In this document: in pieces, positions 33,501 through 41,954 of the stretch | Numbering within the stretch: position 1 is the stretch's first letter | Layout: every line of letters begins with the position of its first letter | NCBI GenBank assembly: GCA_023663385.1 | Contig: JAMPHO010000001.1 | Coordinates: 980,881-1,044,880 of the forward strand | DNA length: 64,000 nucleotides | Reading direction: 5' to 3' | From: Alistipes timonensis | GTDB taxonomy: Bacteria; Bacteroidota; Bacteroidia; Bacteroidales; Muribaculaceae | The notes under the pieces: generated by a model | The model's database searches: none | Told to the model about the DNA's origin: nothing | Seen by the model: the letters and a program-made list of their open reading frames with translations, nothing else | Translations under genes and position numbers: made by a program

Positions 33501-36500
33501 CAACATCGACCCCGAGGGTAACCTCCTCAACCCCGAGAAGCGTTGGGGCGGCATCATGCGCAAGATGGAGACCACTAACTTCGAGCAGGCCAACATCGAC
33601 TACATCCAGTTCTGGATGATGAACCCGTTCCTCGACCCCGAAAACCCGAACTACGATGGTGGCGACCTCTACTTCAACTTCGGTGAAATATCCGAGGACA
33701 TACTGAAAGACGGCCTTAAGAGCTACGAGAACGGTGTGCCCTACGACGGCGACGACCGCTTTATGCAAACCACCGTGTGGGGTCGCGTTTCCTCGCAGAA
33801 CTCGCTCACATACTCGTTTGACAACAACTCGGGCTCGCGCGCCGTGCAGGACGTCGGGCTCGACGGCCTGGTGAACGCCGACGAATACGGCGCGCCTTCT
33901 TATCAGAGCTACCTTGAGAATCTCCGCGGCAAGCTCTCAGCTTCGGCCCTCGAACGAATGAACGAGGACAACTTCTCACCCCTCAATGATCCCGCGGGCG
34001 ACAACTACGGATTCTTCCTGAGCAACAACTACGACGCTACCCGCGCCTCGGTGCTCGAACGCTACAAGCGCTACAACGGCGTCGAGGGGAACTCCCTCCC
34101 CCCCGAAAGCGCCCCCGACCCTCAATACCAGAGCTCGCGCGCCGTGCCCGATGTCGAGGACATCAACCAGGACAACACGCTCAACGAATACGAGCGCTAC
34201 TTCCAGTACAAAGTCTCGATCCGTCCCGAGGACCTCGTTGTCGGCAAGAACTTCATCACCGACAAGCAGGTATCGTACCCCCTTACCCGCGACGGCAAGA
34301 ACGAGCCAGTCGAATGGTACCAGTTCAAGATACCCCTGAGCGCCTATGAGAAGGTAGTCGGCTCGATAAGCGACTTCTCGACCATACGCTTCGCCCGCAT
34401 ATTCCTGACCAACTTCAAGCAGACCACCCACCTGCGCTTCGCCACTATGGAACTCGTGCGTGGCGAATGGCGCACATACGACTTCAACCTCAACACCCGC
34501 GGCGACTCTCCCGCCGAGGGTGAACTCGACGTGTCGGTAGTCAACATCGAGGAGAACGCGTCGCGCGAGCCGGTCAACTATGTGCTCCCCCCGGGCGTGA
34601 CCCGCATCACTGACCCCGGCCAGTCGCAGGCCGTGCAGCTCAACGAGCAGTCGATGTCGCTTAAAGTCACCGGCCTCAACGCCGGCGACGCCCGCGCCGT
34701 ATACCGCGACACCCAGCAGGACCTCCGCAACTACAAGCGTCTCCAGATGTGGGTCCACGCCGAAAGCCTTATCGACGACCCCACGCAGCTCGCCTCGGGC
34801 GAACTCTCGGTGTTCGTGCGCCTCGGTTCCGACGTCAAGAGCAACTTCTACGAATACGAGATCCCCCTGCGCCTCACCCCCCACGGCACCTACAACAACT
34901 ACGTCAGCGCCGACCGCGAAAAGGTATGGCCGTCGCAGAACTTTATGGACCTCAAGCTCCAGAACCTCGTAGACCTCAAAAAAGAGCGCAACCGCGCCAA
35001 AAACGAGGAGGGCTCACAGGTTGGGTTCGCCACCCTGTACACCGGGCGCGACCCCGACGACGAGCGCAACCGTATCGCAGTGATGGGTAACCCGTCGCTG
35101 AGCGACGTGCGCGTGATTCTGGTCGGCGTGCGCAATAACTCCAACCAGCGCAAGGACGGCATAGTATGGGTCAACGAACTCAAGGTTACCGACTTCAACG
35201 AGGAGGGGGGCTGGGCCGCCAAGGCCAACGTGAACCTCGCCCTCAGCGACATAGCCAACCTCAACTTCTCCACCCATATGGAGAGCGCCGGATTCGGCAG
35301 CGTCGACCAGAGCCTCAACTCGCGCCGCCTCGACGACTACCGCCAGATAAACTTCGCCGTACAGGCCGACCTGGGCCGTTTCATCCCCGAAAAGGTCAAG
35401 CTCAAAGCCCCGATCTACTATTCCGTATCCGACGAGAAACTGACCCCGAAATACAACCCCCTCGACCAGGACGTGCTGCTGAAGGACGCCCTCGATGACG
35501 CGCCAGACAAGCACGCCCGCGACTCCATCGAGTCGTACGCCGTTGAGCGCAACAAGATTCAGAGTTTCTCGATTTCAGGCTTCAAGTTCGACGTCCGCTC
35601 GGCCAAGCCGATGCCCTGGGACCCCGCCAACTTCACCATCAACTTCTCCTTCAACAAACAGCGCAAGGAGAACCCCACCACCGAATACGAAATCACCAAC
35701 GACTACCGCGGTTCGCTGGCCTACAACTACTCCCCGATGGTTAAGCCGCTCAAGCCGTTCGGCTGGATGAAAACCAAGAACCGCAACCTGCGCTTCGTAA
35801 AGGATTGGGAGCTCAATTACGTACCCGCCTCCATCTCGTTCCTGACAAATATGTCGCGTTACTACTACGAGATGCAGACCCGCTCGGAGACCGACCAGAT
35901 GTTCCAGCTCCCGGTGTCGGTGAGCAAGAACTTCCTCTGGGACCGCCAGTTCCAGTTGGTGTGGAACCTCACCAAATCCATAACCGTCAACTTCAACTCC
36001 AACACCTCGGCCCGCATCGAGGAGACCGTCGGGGCGGTAAACCGCAAACTCTTCCCCGACAAGTACAAGGAGTGGAAGGATACGGTTTGGCAGTCGATAC
36101 TCTCGATGGGTACCCCCTGGGCCTACAACCAGTCGTTCACGGCCCAGTGGCGCGCTCCGTTCAACCGCGTGCCTGTGCTCGACTTCCTCACCTCCAACGT
36201 GAGCTACAACGCGACCTACCGCTGGGACCGCGGCGCCGAGGTCGACGGTTACTCCACCGGCAACACCATCGCCAACCAGTCGGCCTTCACCGTCGACGGG
36301 CGCGTAAACTTCGAGAGCCTCTACAAGAAAATCCCGTTCATAAAGGATGTGGAGAAGCGATTCGCCAACTCCCGCCGCCCAGCGGCCCCGGTGAAGCCCA
36401 AAAAGTTTGAGCGCACATTCAAGCTCAAACCCGACACCACATTCACCATCCGCCATAACCTCCGCAACAAGAAGGTGAAAATCATAGCCCGCACCACCGA

Positions 36501-38052
36501 CGGCCAGGCCTTCCCGGTGAAGACCCGCGTGGTCGATGCCAACTCCGTAGAGGTGCTCACCAAGGGTGACAAGGATATAAAATTCTTCATCGAGGAGATA
36601 CTCAAGGAGGATAAATCCGTATGGCGCGAGATAGGCGAATACGCGACCCGTTTTGTGATGAGCCCCCGGAGCGTGTCGGTGCGCTACAAGAATACCCGCA
36701 CGATGTCGGTGCCCCTGTTCCGCCCGGAAATCGGGAATATCTTCGGCGAGAGCACCCACTACGGCCCGATGGCCCCCGGCCTCGATTTCGCTTTCGGCTT
36801 CACCGATGAGAGCTATATCGACAAGGCCAAGGCCCGCGGCTGGCTGATTTGCGACGACGGACAAACGTCGCCCGCCATGTGGTCGCGCGCCAACGAGCTC
36901 AACATCGAGCTCCAGCTCGAACCCGTCAAGGGGCTGAAGGTGCAGCTTACGATGAATCGCACCGACAACCGCAACACCCAGGTGCAGTTCATGTACGCCG
37001 ACATGCCCATGACCTACTCCGGCTCCTACACCAAGACCCACTGCGCCATACGCACCGCTTTCGGCTCCTACAAGGCTGAGAACGGTTACTACTCGAAGCA
37101 CTTCCAGCAGCTCATCGACAACATACCCGTGATCGCCGGGCGCTATACCGACCAGTACCGCGGCACCGCCTACCCCACCGGCGGCTTTATGGCCGACAGC
37201 CCCCTGGCCGGGCAGCCGTTCAGCACCGAGGTAGGCAGCACGCCCGAAACCTCATCCGACATCCTCATTCCCGCGTTCCTGGCCGCGTATACAGGCACCG
37301 ACGCGAAGAAGCAGTACCTCTCCCCCTTCCCCTCGTTCGCCAAGGTGATTCCCAACTGGCGAGTGACCTACGACGGGCTGGTGAACCTGGGCAATATGCG
37401 CAAAATCTTCAAGACGTTCACCCTCACCCACGCCTACCAGTGTACCTACACCGTGGGCTCCTATAACTCGTACCTCAACTGGCTGTCGGTCGACGGCAAC
37501 ATCGGCTTCATCCGCGACGAGGCCACCGGCAACCCCGTGCCCTCATCACCCTACAACATCTCGTCGGTGGCCATCACCGAGCGCTTCTCGCCCCTTATCG
37601 GTGTGAACGCCACATTGAAGAACGAAATCCAGTTCAACGCCGAATGGCGCGACCAGCGCACGCTGACCCTCAACACTTCGGCGGGGCAGCTCGTCGAAGC
37701 CTCGACCCGCGGACTCACAATCGGCGCGGGCTATAAGATTGTCAACTTCAACTCGGTGCTCAAACTCGGGTCGAAGCAGAACGGAGTGTCGAACGACCTT
37801 ACCCTCAACGCCGACTTCTCGCTCCAGAACACGCAGAGCCTCATACGCCGCATCGAGAGCAACTACACCCAGGCGACCTCGGGCACGCGCACCCTCACCA
37901 TCAACTTCCAAGCGTCGTACGTCGTGAGCCGCCGCCTGACCCTCGCCGCCTACTTCGACCACCAGGTGAACACCCCTCTGGTATCCAACGCCGCCTACCC
38001 CACCTCGAACTCCAACTACGGCATCTCGGTCAACCTCAACCTCGCCCGCTGA
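30595..38052 (+). CDS. sprA: Type IX secretion translocon SprA (Sov)
   Basis: A single intact frame of 2485 residues. After a basic start and hydrophobic segment (residues 16-36) comes a Pro-rich stretch (QLPPPPPMPPVP). The rest is largely beta-strand with repeated aromatic and Asn-rich motifs, ending NYGISVNLNLAR, an outer-membrane-barrel-like terminus. SprA/Sov forms the very large barrel through which type IX cargo leaves the cell. Length is in the known range (about 2400-2500). No frameshift or stop interrupts it. It is last in the tsaC-to-sprA run and is closed by a convergent hairpin. No gliding genes are here, so secretion rather than movement is the likely role. Confidence 0.95.
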   Translation: MKKPGLRPRKRNAIKLIATAGCLVLLAVSAVLASAQLVGPPTKQLPPPPPMPPVPANPADSIMMPFPVRQTVPASYEALMEDQFAADLATPSNITTSPEFDPETGYYVIRTKLGDTEITTPFILSRKQYDNWQLRQSLQEYYQERNQALAEDREKQPFNIFDMNFAYGPLEKIFGPGGVQLKTQGSIQLKMGVKSNKTDNPSLAVNARRKTYFDFDQKIQATINASVGDRLKFAMTYNTDATFAFDSQNIKLGYEGKEDDIVKSIEAGNVSLTTGSSLIRGSTALFGIKTQLQFGKLTATALVSQQNSESKTVNTKGGAQSTDFSVNADQYDQNRHFFLAQYFYDNYDQFAARLPLVTSGINITRIEVWVTNKGGKYDQSRNIVAFTDLGENQYLANGYWQPDHSMPVPTNNSNNLLRVIKEEYPDARNINSVTQALEPLRAFGIEGGKDFEKVESARLLSSSEYTLNSTLGYISVKAQINSDEVLGVAYQYTYNGQVYQVGEFSSDITTTTQSLYVKMLKSTTIDTKMPMWHLMMKNVYSLGAYQVQRQNFRLNIKYLSDTTGTQINYLPVPSLSNKPLLQVMNLDRLDSNQQGNPDGFFDFIDGYTIIPSTGKVIFPVAEPFGSHLERQINDPVLAEKYVYKELYDSTQVVARQFSDKNKFILTGSYQASSGSQIRLNAMNVPRGSVVVMAGGVRLVENSDYTVDYSMGIVTITNQSIIDSGQSVSVTLENQSLFSTQRKTLLGLDLQYEFNKHLNIGATILHFSEKALTEKVNIGDETINNSMFGFNLSYNTKLQWLTNLINKIPTVNATAPSQLSVTAEAAMLVPHKQKSGTNKGSSYIDDFESSQIGIDLRSPYGWFTASTPYDPGRDALFPEAALSNNVDYGKNRALLNWYYIDRLFTERNSSLCPSYLKNDLKQQSNPYVREVTSKEIFPGRELTYGESSYIQTLNLSFYPNERGPYNLDDTNIDPEGNLLNPEKRWGGIMRKMETTNFEQANIDYIQFWMMNPFLDPENPNYDGGDLYFNFGEISEDILKDGLKSYENGVPYDGDDRFMQTTVWGRVSSQNSLTYSFDNNSGSRAVQDVGLDGLVNADEYGAPSYQSYLENLRGKLSASALERMNEDNFSPLNDPAGDNYGFFLSNNYDATRASVLERYKRYNGVEGNSLPPESAPDPQYQSSRAVPDVEDINQDNTLNEYERYFQYKVSIRPEDLVVGKNFITDKQVSYPLTRDGKNEPVEWYQFKIPLSAYEKVVGSISDFSTIRFARIFLTNFKQTTHLRFATMELVRGEWRTYDFNLNTRGDSPAEGELDVSVVNIEENASREPVNYVLPPGVTRITDPGQSQAVQLNEQSMSLKVTGLNAGDARAVYRDTQQDLRNYKRLQMWVHAESLIDDPTQLASGELSVFVRLGSDVKSNFYEYEIPLRLTPHGTYNNYVSADREKVWPSQNFMDLKLQNLVDLKKERNRAKNEEGSQVGFATLYTGRDPDDERNRIAVMGNPSLSDVRVILVGVRNNSNQRKDGIVWVNELKVTDFNEEGGWAAKANVNLALSDIANLNFSTHMESAGFGSVDQSLNSRRLDDYRQINFAVQADLGRFIPEKVKLKAPIYYSVSDEKLTPKYNPLDQDVLLKDALDDAPDKHARDSIESYAVERNKIQSFSISGFKFDVRSAKPMPWDPANFTINFSFNKQRKENPTTEYEITNDYRGSLAYNYSPMVKPLKPFGWMKTKNRNLRFVKDWELNYVPASISFLTNMSRYYYEMQTRSETDQMFQLPVSVSKNFLWDRQFQLVWNLTKSITVNFNSNTSARIEETVGAVNRKLFPDKYKEWKDTVWQSILSMGTPWAYNQSFTAQWRAPFNRVPVLDFLTSNVSYNATYRWDRGAEVDGYSTGNTIANQSAFTVDGRVNFESLYKKIPFIKDVEKRFANSRRPAAPVKPKKFERTFKLKPDTTFTIRHNLRNKKVKIIARTTDGQAFPVKTRVVDANSVEVLTKGDKDIKFFIEEILKEDKSVWREIGEYATRFVMSPRSVSVRYKNTRTMSVPLFRPEIGNIFGESTHYGPMAPGLDFAFGFTDESYIDKAKARGWLICDDGQTSPAMWSRANELNIELQLEPVKGLKVQLTMNRTDNRNTQVQFMYADMPMTYSGSYTKTHCAIRTAFGSYKAENGYYSKHFQQLIDNIPVIAGRYTDQYRGTAYPTGGFMADSPLAGQPFSTEVGSTPETSSDILIPAFLAAYTGTDAKKQYLSPFPSFAKVIPNWRVTYDGLVNLGNMRKIFKTFTLTHAYQCTYTVGSYNSYLNWLSVDGNIGFIRDEATGNPVPSSPYNISSVAITERFSPLIGVNATLKNEIQFNAEWRDQRTLTLNTSAGQLVEASTRGLTIGAGYKIVNFNSVLKLGSKQNGVSNDLTLNADFSLQNTQSLIRRIESNYTQATSGTRTLTINFQASYVVSRRLTLAAYFDHQVNTPLVSNAAYPTSNSNYGISVNLNLAR

Positions 38053-38085
38053 TTCCGCTTCCAGGGAGTGCCAACCGCATACAGC

Positions 38086-38118
38086 AACACCCGCCCCAGA
38101 TTTCGTGGGACGGGTGTT
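38086..38118. terminator. Hairpin between sprA and the convergent DUF389 gene
   Basis: AACACCCGCCCCA (38086-38098) pairs with TGGGACGGGTGTT (38106-38118), 12 of 13 positions, loop of 7. It could serve both convergent genes. Confidence 0.7.
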
Positions 38119-38151
38119 CGCTTATTCGGTTAATCGTGGGTACGCAGGTGT

Positions 38152-39504
38152 TCAGCGCATAGGCTGCACGGTGACGGATTTAAGCCTCAAACGGGCCTGG
38201 AGGTAACGGGTGAACTCCTCGGTTTGCGCCTGGGTCATCGGCTTGGAGTAACGCACCAAGGCCACGTTTACCGTGTCGAGGCGGTTATTGGCCACACTGC
38301 CGAACACGGCCTTTGTTACCGCTATATCGGCCACCTGGGGGAAGATAACCTTCAGCTCGGGCGCGAGGGTGGCGGCCACGGTGTCGTTCATATTGCGGTA
38401 AGCCATTACAGCTTCCAGGGAGTCGATAGTGACCTGCTTCCTGGCCACAGCCTGCTGGGCGTACTCAAACATCTGCGTAGCGGTATGCGCTGTGTTTTCG
38501 TTGACCCGCGGACTATCACCCTGTATGATGTTTAGCCGCGTCCCCTCCAACCCGTACAGGCGCAGTTTGGATGCGAGCGCCATAGTCAGTGAATCTTGCG
38601 GGAGGGTCTTACCTATAAGCGTGACCGTAATCGAGCGGTCGCCGTGGAGGTCCTTCGCCGTATGGCTGAGCACCTGGGTCGAGGGAAAATTGAACTCATC
38701 CTGCACGAACCGCCCGGCATTCATCTCGAACCGCTCCTGGCGAAGCATATCGTAAGTAAGGTACACCGAGGGGAGCAAGGTCAGAATCGACACGGCGTAG
38801 ACCACCTTGCGCACCCTCTTGGCCCTCGGCGACGGCTCCTGCACATGGCGGGTGAACTTCATCAGCTTAACGCCGATGAAGGTGGCCAGCGCTATGTAGA
38901 TGGAGTTAATAAGAAAGAGGTAGAGCGCGCCGAGGAAATAATGGAGCTGCCAGGTCGCGAGGCCGAACCCCACGGTGCATAGCGGCGGCATAAGCGCCGT
39001 GGCGATAGCCACGCCCGGAATCACGTTGCCCTTGCTCTTGGCGGCTATGGCGACTATGCCGGCGAAACCGCCGAAGAATCCGATGAACACGTCATAAATC
39101 GTGGGCGATGTGCGGGCCAGAAGCTCGGAATGCCCCTCGCTGACGGGTGATATGAGGAAATAAACCGTCGAGGTTATTATCGAGAAACCCGCGGCCACAC
39201 ACAGGTTGCGTGCCGAGCGTTTCAGAAGGTCGAAATCCTCGATGCCGATCGCCAGGCCTATACCGATAATCGGGCCCATAAGGGGCGAGATAAGCATGGC
39301 GCCGATAATCACCGCGGTTGAGTTCGTATTCAGTCCGAGCGACGCGATGAAGATGGCGAATACAAGAATCAGAATGTTGGGGCCGCGGAACGATACCCCC
39401 TCGCGGATAGCCTTTTCCGACTCCTCCTGCGGCAGCAGGAAACCGTTGAGGGTGAAGTAATCCTGTAGCTTTGAGCCCACTTTTTCAAGAAAGTTCCCAG
39501 ACAT
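38152..39504 (-). CDS. DUF389 membrane protein
   Basis: A 450-residue protein. The N-terminal half holds the DUF389 core with five to six membrane segments and the motif GAMLISPLMGPIIGIGLAI; ATALMPPLCTVGFGLA follows. A last helix at about 235-252 leads to a soluble C-terminal domain of about 190 residues that probably faces the periplasm (ATQMFEYAQQAVARKQVTID). The family (TIGR00341-like) has no settled function. It is followed on the same strand by nothing; upstream lies lysC, 74 bases away. Confidence 0.85.
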   Translation of the reverse strand: MSGNFLEKVGSKLQDYFTLNGFLLPQEESEKAIREGVSFRGPNILILVFAIFIASLGLNTNSTAVIIGAMLISPLMGPIIGIGLAIGIEDFDLLKRSARNLCVAAGFSIITSTVYFLISPVSEGHSELLARTSPTIYDVFIGFFGGFAGIVAIAAKSKGNVIPGVAIATALMPPLCTVGFGLATWQLHYFLGALYLFLINSIYIALATFIGVKLMKFTRHVQEPSPRAKRVRKVVYAVSILTLLPSVYLTYDMLRQERFEMNAGRFVQDEFNFPSTQVLSHTAKDLHGDRSITVTLIGKTLPQDSLTMALASKLRLYGLEGTRLNIIQGDSPRVNENTAHTATQMFEYAQQAVARKQVTIDSLEAVMAYRNMNDTVAATLAPELKVIFPQVADIAVTKAVFGSVANNRLDTVNVALVRYSKPMTQAQTEEFTRYLQARLRLKSVTVQPMR

Positions 39505-39527
39505 AAGTCGCGGTTTTGAGGGTTTTA

Positions 39528-39549
39528 GAGCTTGTTTAATAACAAGCTC
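39528..39549. terminator. Perfect hairpin between lysC and the DUF389 gene
   Basis: GAGCTTGTT (39528-39536), loop TAAT, AACAAGCTC (39541-39549). A 9-bp perfect stem 30 bases after the lysC stop. No T-run on the minus strand, so termination is uncertain. Confidence 0.5.
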
Positions 39550-39578
39550 CTACTTGATAGAAAGGCTGAAAAGTGTGG

Positions 39579-40895
39579 TTATGCGGGGAACAACGTCTTG
39601 CTCAGGGCGTTGAGCGCCGCTACCTTGTCCTCCTTGCGTATCAGGAAGGAGATGTTGCGGTTGCTGCCTCCGTAGGAAATCATACGCACTGGTATACCTT
39701 CGAGCGCCTTGAGAGCCATCGCCTCGAAGCCGATGTTGTGCCATTCGAGATCGCCCACCACGCATACGATGACCATATCGGTGTCAACCGTCACGGTGCC
39801 AATCTCCTTAAGCTCATCGACTATATGCTCCAGTTTGAGGGGTGAGTCGACCGTAACCGACACCCCTACCTCGCTCGTGGCTATCATATCGATCGGCTTG
39901 CGGTAGTTGTCGAAAATCTCGAACACGCGGTGCATAAAATTCGACGCCAACAGCATGCGCGACGACTTGATGCGGATGGCTATTATATCGTCCTTCGCCG
40001 CCACGGCCTTGATGCATCCGGCGCGGTCGGTGTTGTAGATCAGTGTTCCGGGAAGCTCAGGGGCCATCGTGTTGAGCAGTCGCACCGGGATGTTGCCAAC
40101 CTTAGCGGGTAGCACGCACGCCGGGTGCAGAATCTTCGCACCGAAATAGGCCAGCTCGGCGGCCTCGTCGAAATGCAGCTCGCTGACGGGCTTCGTGCCC
40201 TCGACATAGCGGGGGTCGTTGTTGTGCATCCCGTCGATGTCGGTCCATATCTCAATCTCGCGGGCCTCGATGGCGGCGCCAACGAGGGTAGCAGTGAGGT
40301 CGGAGCCACCGCGGCGCAGGTTGTCGACCTCACCGAGGTGGTTGCGGCATATGTAGCCCTGGGTTATGTAGAGCTGCGCGGCCGGGCTCTCGTCGAGCAG
40401 GCAGCGGAGTTTCTCGCGGATATACTCCGTGTCGGCCTCGCCGTCGGCATCAATACGCATATAGTCGAGCGCGGGTATGAAGGCCGCGTCCACGCCGTTC
40501 TCGTGGAGGTAGAGATACATCAGCGTGGTCGACATCATCTCGCCCTGGGCGAGAATCTCCTTCTCGTCGATTTCCGAGAAATTGTCGTGGCAAAGCGAGC
40601 GTATGTGGCTGAAAATGGCCTTGATTTCCTCGTCGGCCTCCATTCGGTACTCCACCTCGCGGAAAAGGAGCGAGATTGTCGTGGAATATTTCTTCTCCAG
40701 CGAGTTGAGAATCTGCTTGGCGCCGTTGACGTTTCGTTTGCGCAGGTAGTCGGAAATCTCGACCAGCGTGTTGGTGGTGCCCGACATAGCCGATAGCACC
40801 ACGATATTCTGCCCGCGGCCGGTGATGAGCGAGGCTACTTCCTTTATTCTTTCGGCGGACCCGACGGAGGTCCCCCCGAACTTCATTACTTTCAT
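39579..40895 (-). CDS. lysC: Aspartate kinase
   Basis: A 438-residue monofunctional aspartokinase, catalysing the first step from aspartate to lysine, threonine, methionine and diaminopimelate. KFGGTSVGSAERI at 4-16 is the ATP-binding start, GGSDLTATLVGAAI the second catalytic region. Two ACT-type regulatory domains occupy about 300-438. There is no homoserine dehydrogenase part. ATG overlaps the stop of the ftsE-like gene (ATGA), so the two are translated together, an unusual pairing. Feedback control by lysine or threonine is likely from the ACT domains. Confidence 0.93.
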   Translation of the reverse strand: MKVMKFGGTSVGSAERIKEVASLITGRGQNIVVLSAMSGTTNTLVEISDYLRKRNVNGAKQILNSLEKKYSTTISLLFREVEYRMEADEEIKAIFSHIRSLCHDNFSEIDEKEILAQGEMMSTTLMYLYLHENGVDAAFIPALDYMRIDADGEADTEYIREKLRCLLDESPAAQLYITQGYICRNHLGEVDNLRRGGSDLTATLVGAAIEAREIEIWTDIDGMHNNDPRYVEGTKPVSELHFDEAAELAYFGAKILHPACVLPAKVGNIPVRLLNTMAPELPGTLIYNTDRAGCIKAVAAKDDIIAIRIKSSRMLLASNFMHRVFEIFDNYRKPIDMIATSEVGVSVTVDSPLKLEHIVDELKEIGTVTVDTDMVIVCVVGDLEWHNIGFEAMALKALEGIPVRMISYGGSNRNISFLIRKEDKVAALNALSKTLFPA

Positions 40896-41647
40896 TCGTT
40901 ATCCTTATCTTCGTTAGCTGACTGGGGTATTGCCTCCTCGATGACATCAGCGACCTCGGGGAGCGACGGCTCGGCAGCGGCCGGTTCGGAAACCACGAGC
41001 CGCTTGTTCTCGCAGCGGAGCACCCGGGCCGGGTACTGCTCGACGAGCTGGAGGTTGTGGGTGGCCATCAGCACGGCGGTGCCGTCGGCGGCGATGCGCC
41101 TGAGCTGGTCTACGATCTGCTGCCCGGTGTCGGGGTCGAGGTTGCCGGTGGGCTCGTCGGCGAGTATCAGGCGGGGCTTGTTGAGGAGCGCCCGGGCAAT
41201 GACGATGCGCTGCTGCTCGCCCCCCGAGAGCTCGTGGGGCATTTTGTACGACTTGTTGCCCATCCCTACCTGGCGGAGCACCTGCTCGATGCGGTCGTCC
41301 ATCTCGCCTCGGTCCTTCCAGCCCGTGGCTTCGAGCACGAAGCGCAGGTTGTCATAAACGGTGCGGTCGGTGAGCAGCTGGAAATCCTGGAACACGATTC
41401 CGATTTCGCGCCGCAGCATGGGAATCTCCTTGCGGTGGATACCGACCAACTGCCGCCCGAGCACCTCGGCACTCCCATTGAACACGGGTATCTCGGCGTA
41501 CATCGACTTCATAAGCGACGATTTGCCGCTACCGACGCGCCCTATGAGGTAGCAGAATTCCCCCGGCTCGATAGTGAAGCCCACGTGCTTGAGCACCACC
41601 AGTTCCTTGCGGAGAATCTCCACGTCGTTATATCTTATTATACTCAT
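40892..41647 (-). CDS. ftsE: FtsE-like ABC transporter ATPase
   Basis: A 251-residue ABC ATPase. Walker A GRVGSGKSS is near residue 36, the Q-loop VFQDFQLL matches the FtsE/LolD group, the signature LSGGEQQRIVIARALL is followed by Walker B LILADEPTGNLD and the switch His in ATHNLQL. The C-terminal 35 residues are acidic and variable. FtsE with FtsX activates peptidoglycan hydrolases at division in many bacteria. No ftsX is adjacent. The start at 41647 (MSIIRYNDVE) is preferred over one 12 codons upstream because it matches the family start. It overlaps lysC by four bases. Confidence 0.8.
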   Translation of the reverse strand: MSIIRYNDVEILRKELVVLKHVGFTIEPGEFCYLIGRVGSGKSSLMKSMYAEIPVFNGSAEVLGRQLVGIHRKEIPMLRREIGIVFQDFQLLTDRTVYDNLRFVLEATGWKDRGEMDDRIEQVLRQVGMGNKSYKMPHELSGGEQQRIVIARALLNKPRLILADEPTGNLDPDTGQQIVDQLRRIAADGTAVLMATHNLQLVEQYPARVLRCENKRLVVSEPAAAEPSLPEVADVIEEAIPQSANEDKDNE

Positions 41648-41738
41648 CTGTCCTATTTTCATTAGCGTCGCCGCGCTCGGCATATAAACCGTAGCCAGCC
41701 GGGCATTGCGCTAATATTTATCTTATATTAATTATGTG

Positions 41739-41746
41739 CAAATTTA
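41739..41746 (-). promoter_or_regulatory. Putative -7 element of the ftsE-lysC transcript
   Basis: TAAATTTG on the minus strand, 91 bases before the ftsE-like ATG. No good -33 match. Confidence 0.4.
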
Positions 41747-41817
41747 CCCGCTTTCGGGAGCAACAGACCCCGCGTTCATTCTAATTAACATTATTTTAAC
41801 ACTTACAAGGTGATATT

Positions 41818-41849
41818 TTTGGAGATTATGAATTTTAGCGCTAATTTTG
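41818..41849 (+). promoter_or_regulatory. Promoter of trigger factor gene
   Basis: TTTG (41818-41821), 20 bases, TAATTTTG (41842-41849). Near-consensus Bacteroidetes promoter. The leader before the ATG would be about 100 bases, long enough for structure; none is obvious apart from GC-rich segments. Confidence 0.7.
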
Positions 41850-41954
41850 CAACTTGAAAAATCGTGCGGAGCCGCCCCGCGACGGGTGTCGGCAGCCGGA
41901 ACCCTTTCCCCGGTCCGCCAATAACGCTAACATACTAAACAACAAACCACCCAT

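Noticed and set aside
35575..37101. A 508-codon minus-strand frame within sprA
   Set aside because: Shadow of sprA; several similar frames occur along this long GC-rich gene.
41850..41954. Riboswitch in the tig leader
   Set aside because: The leader is about 100 bases but shows no conserved aptamer features, and trigger factor is not a usual riboswitch target.
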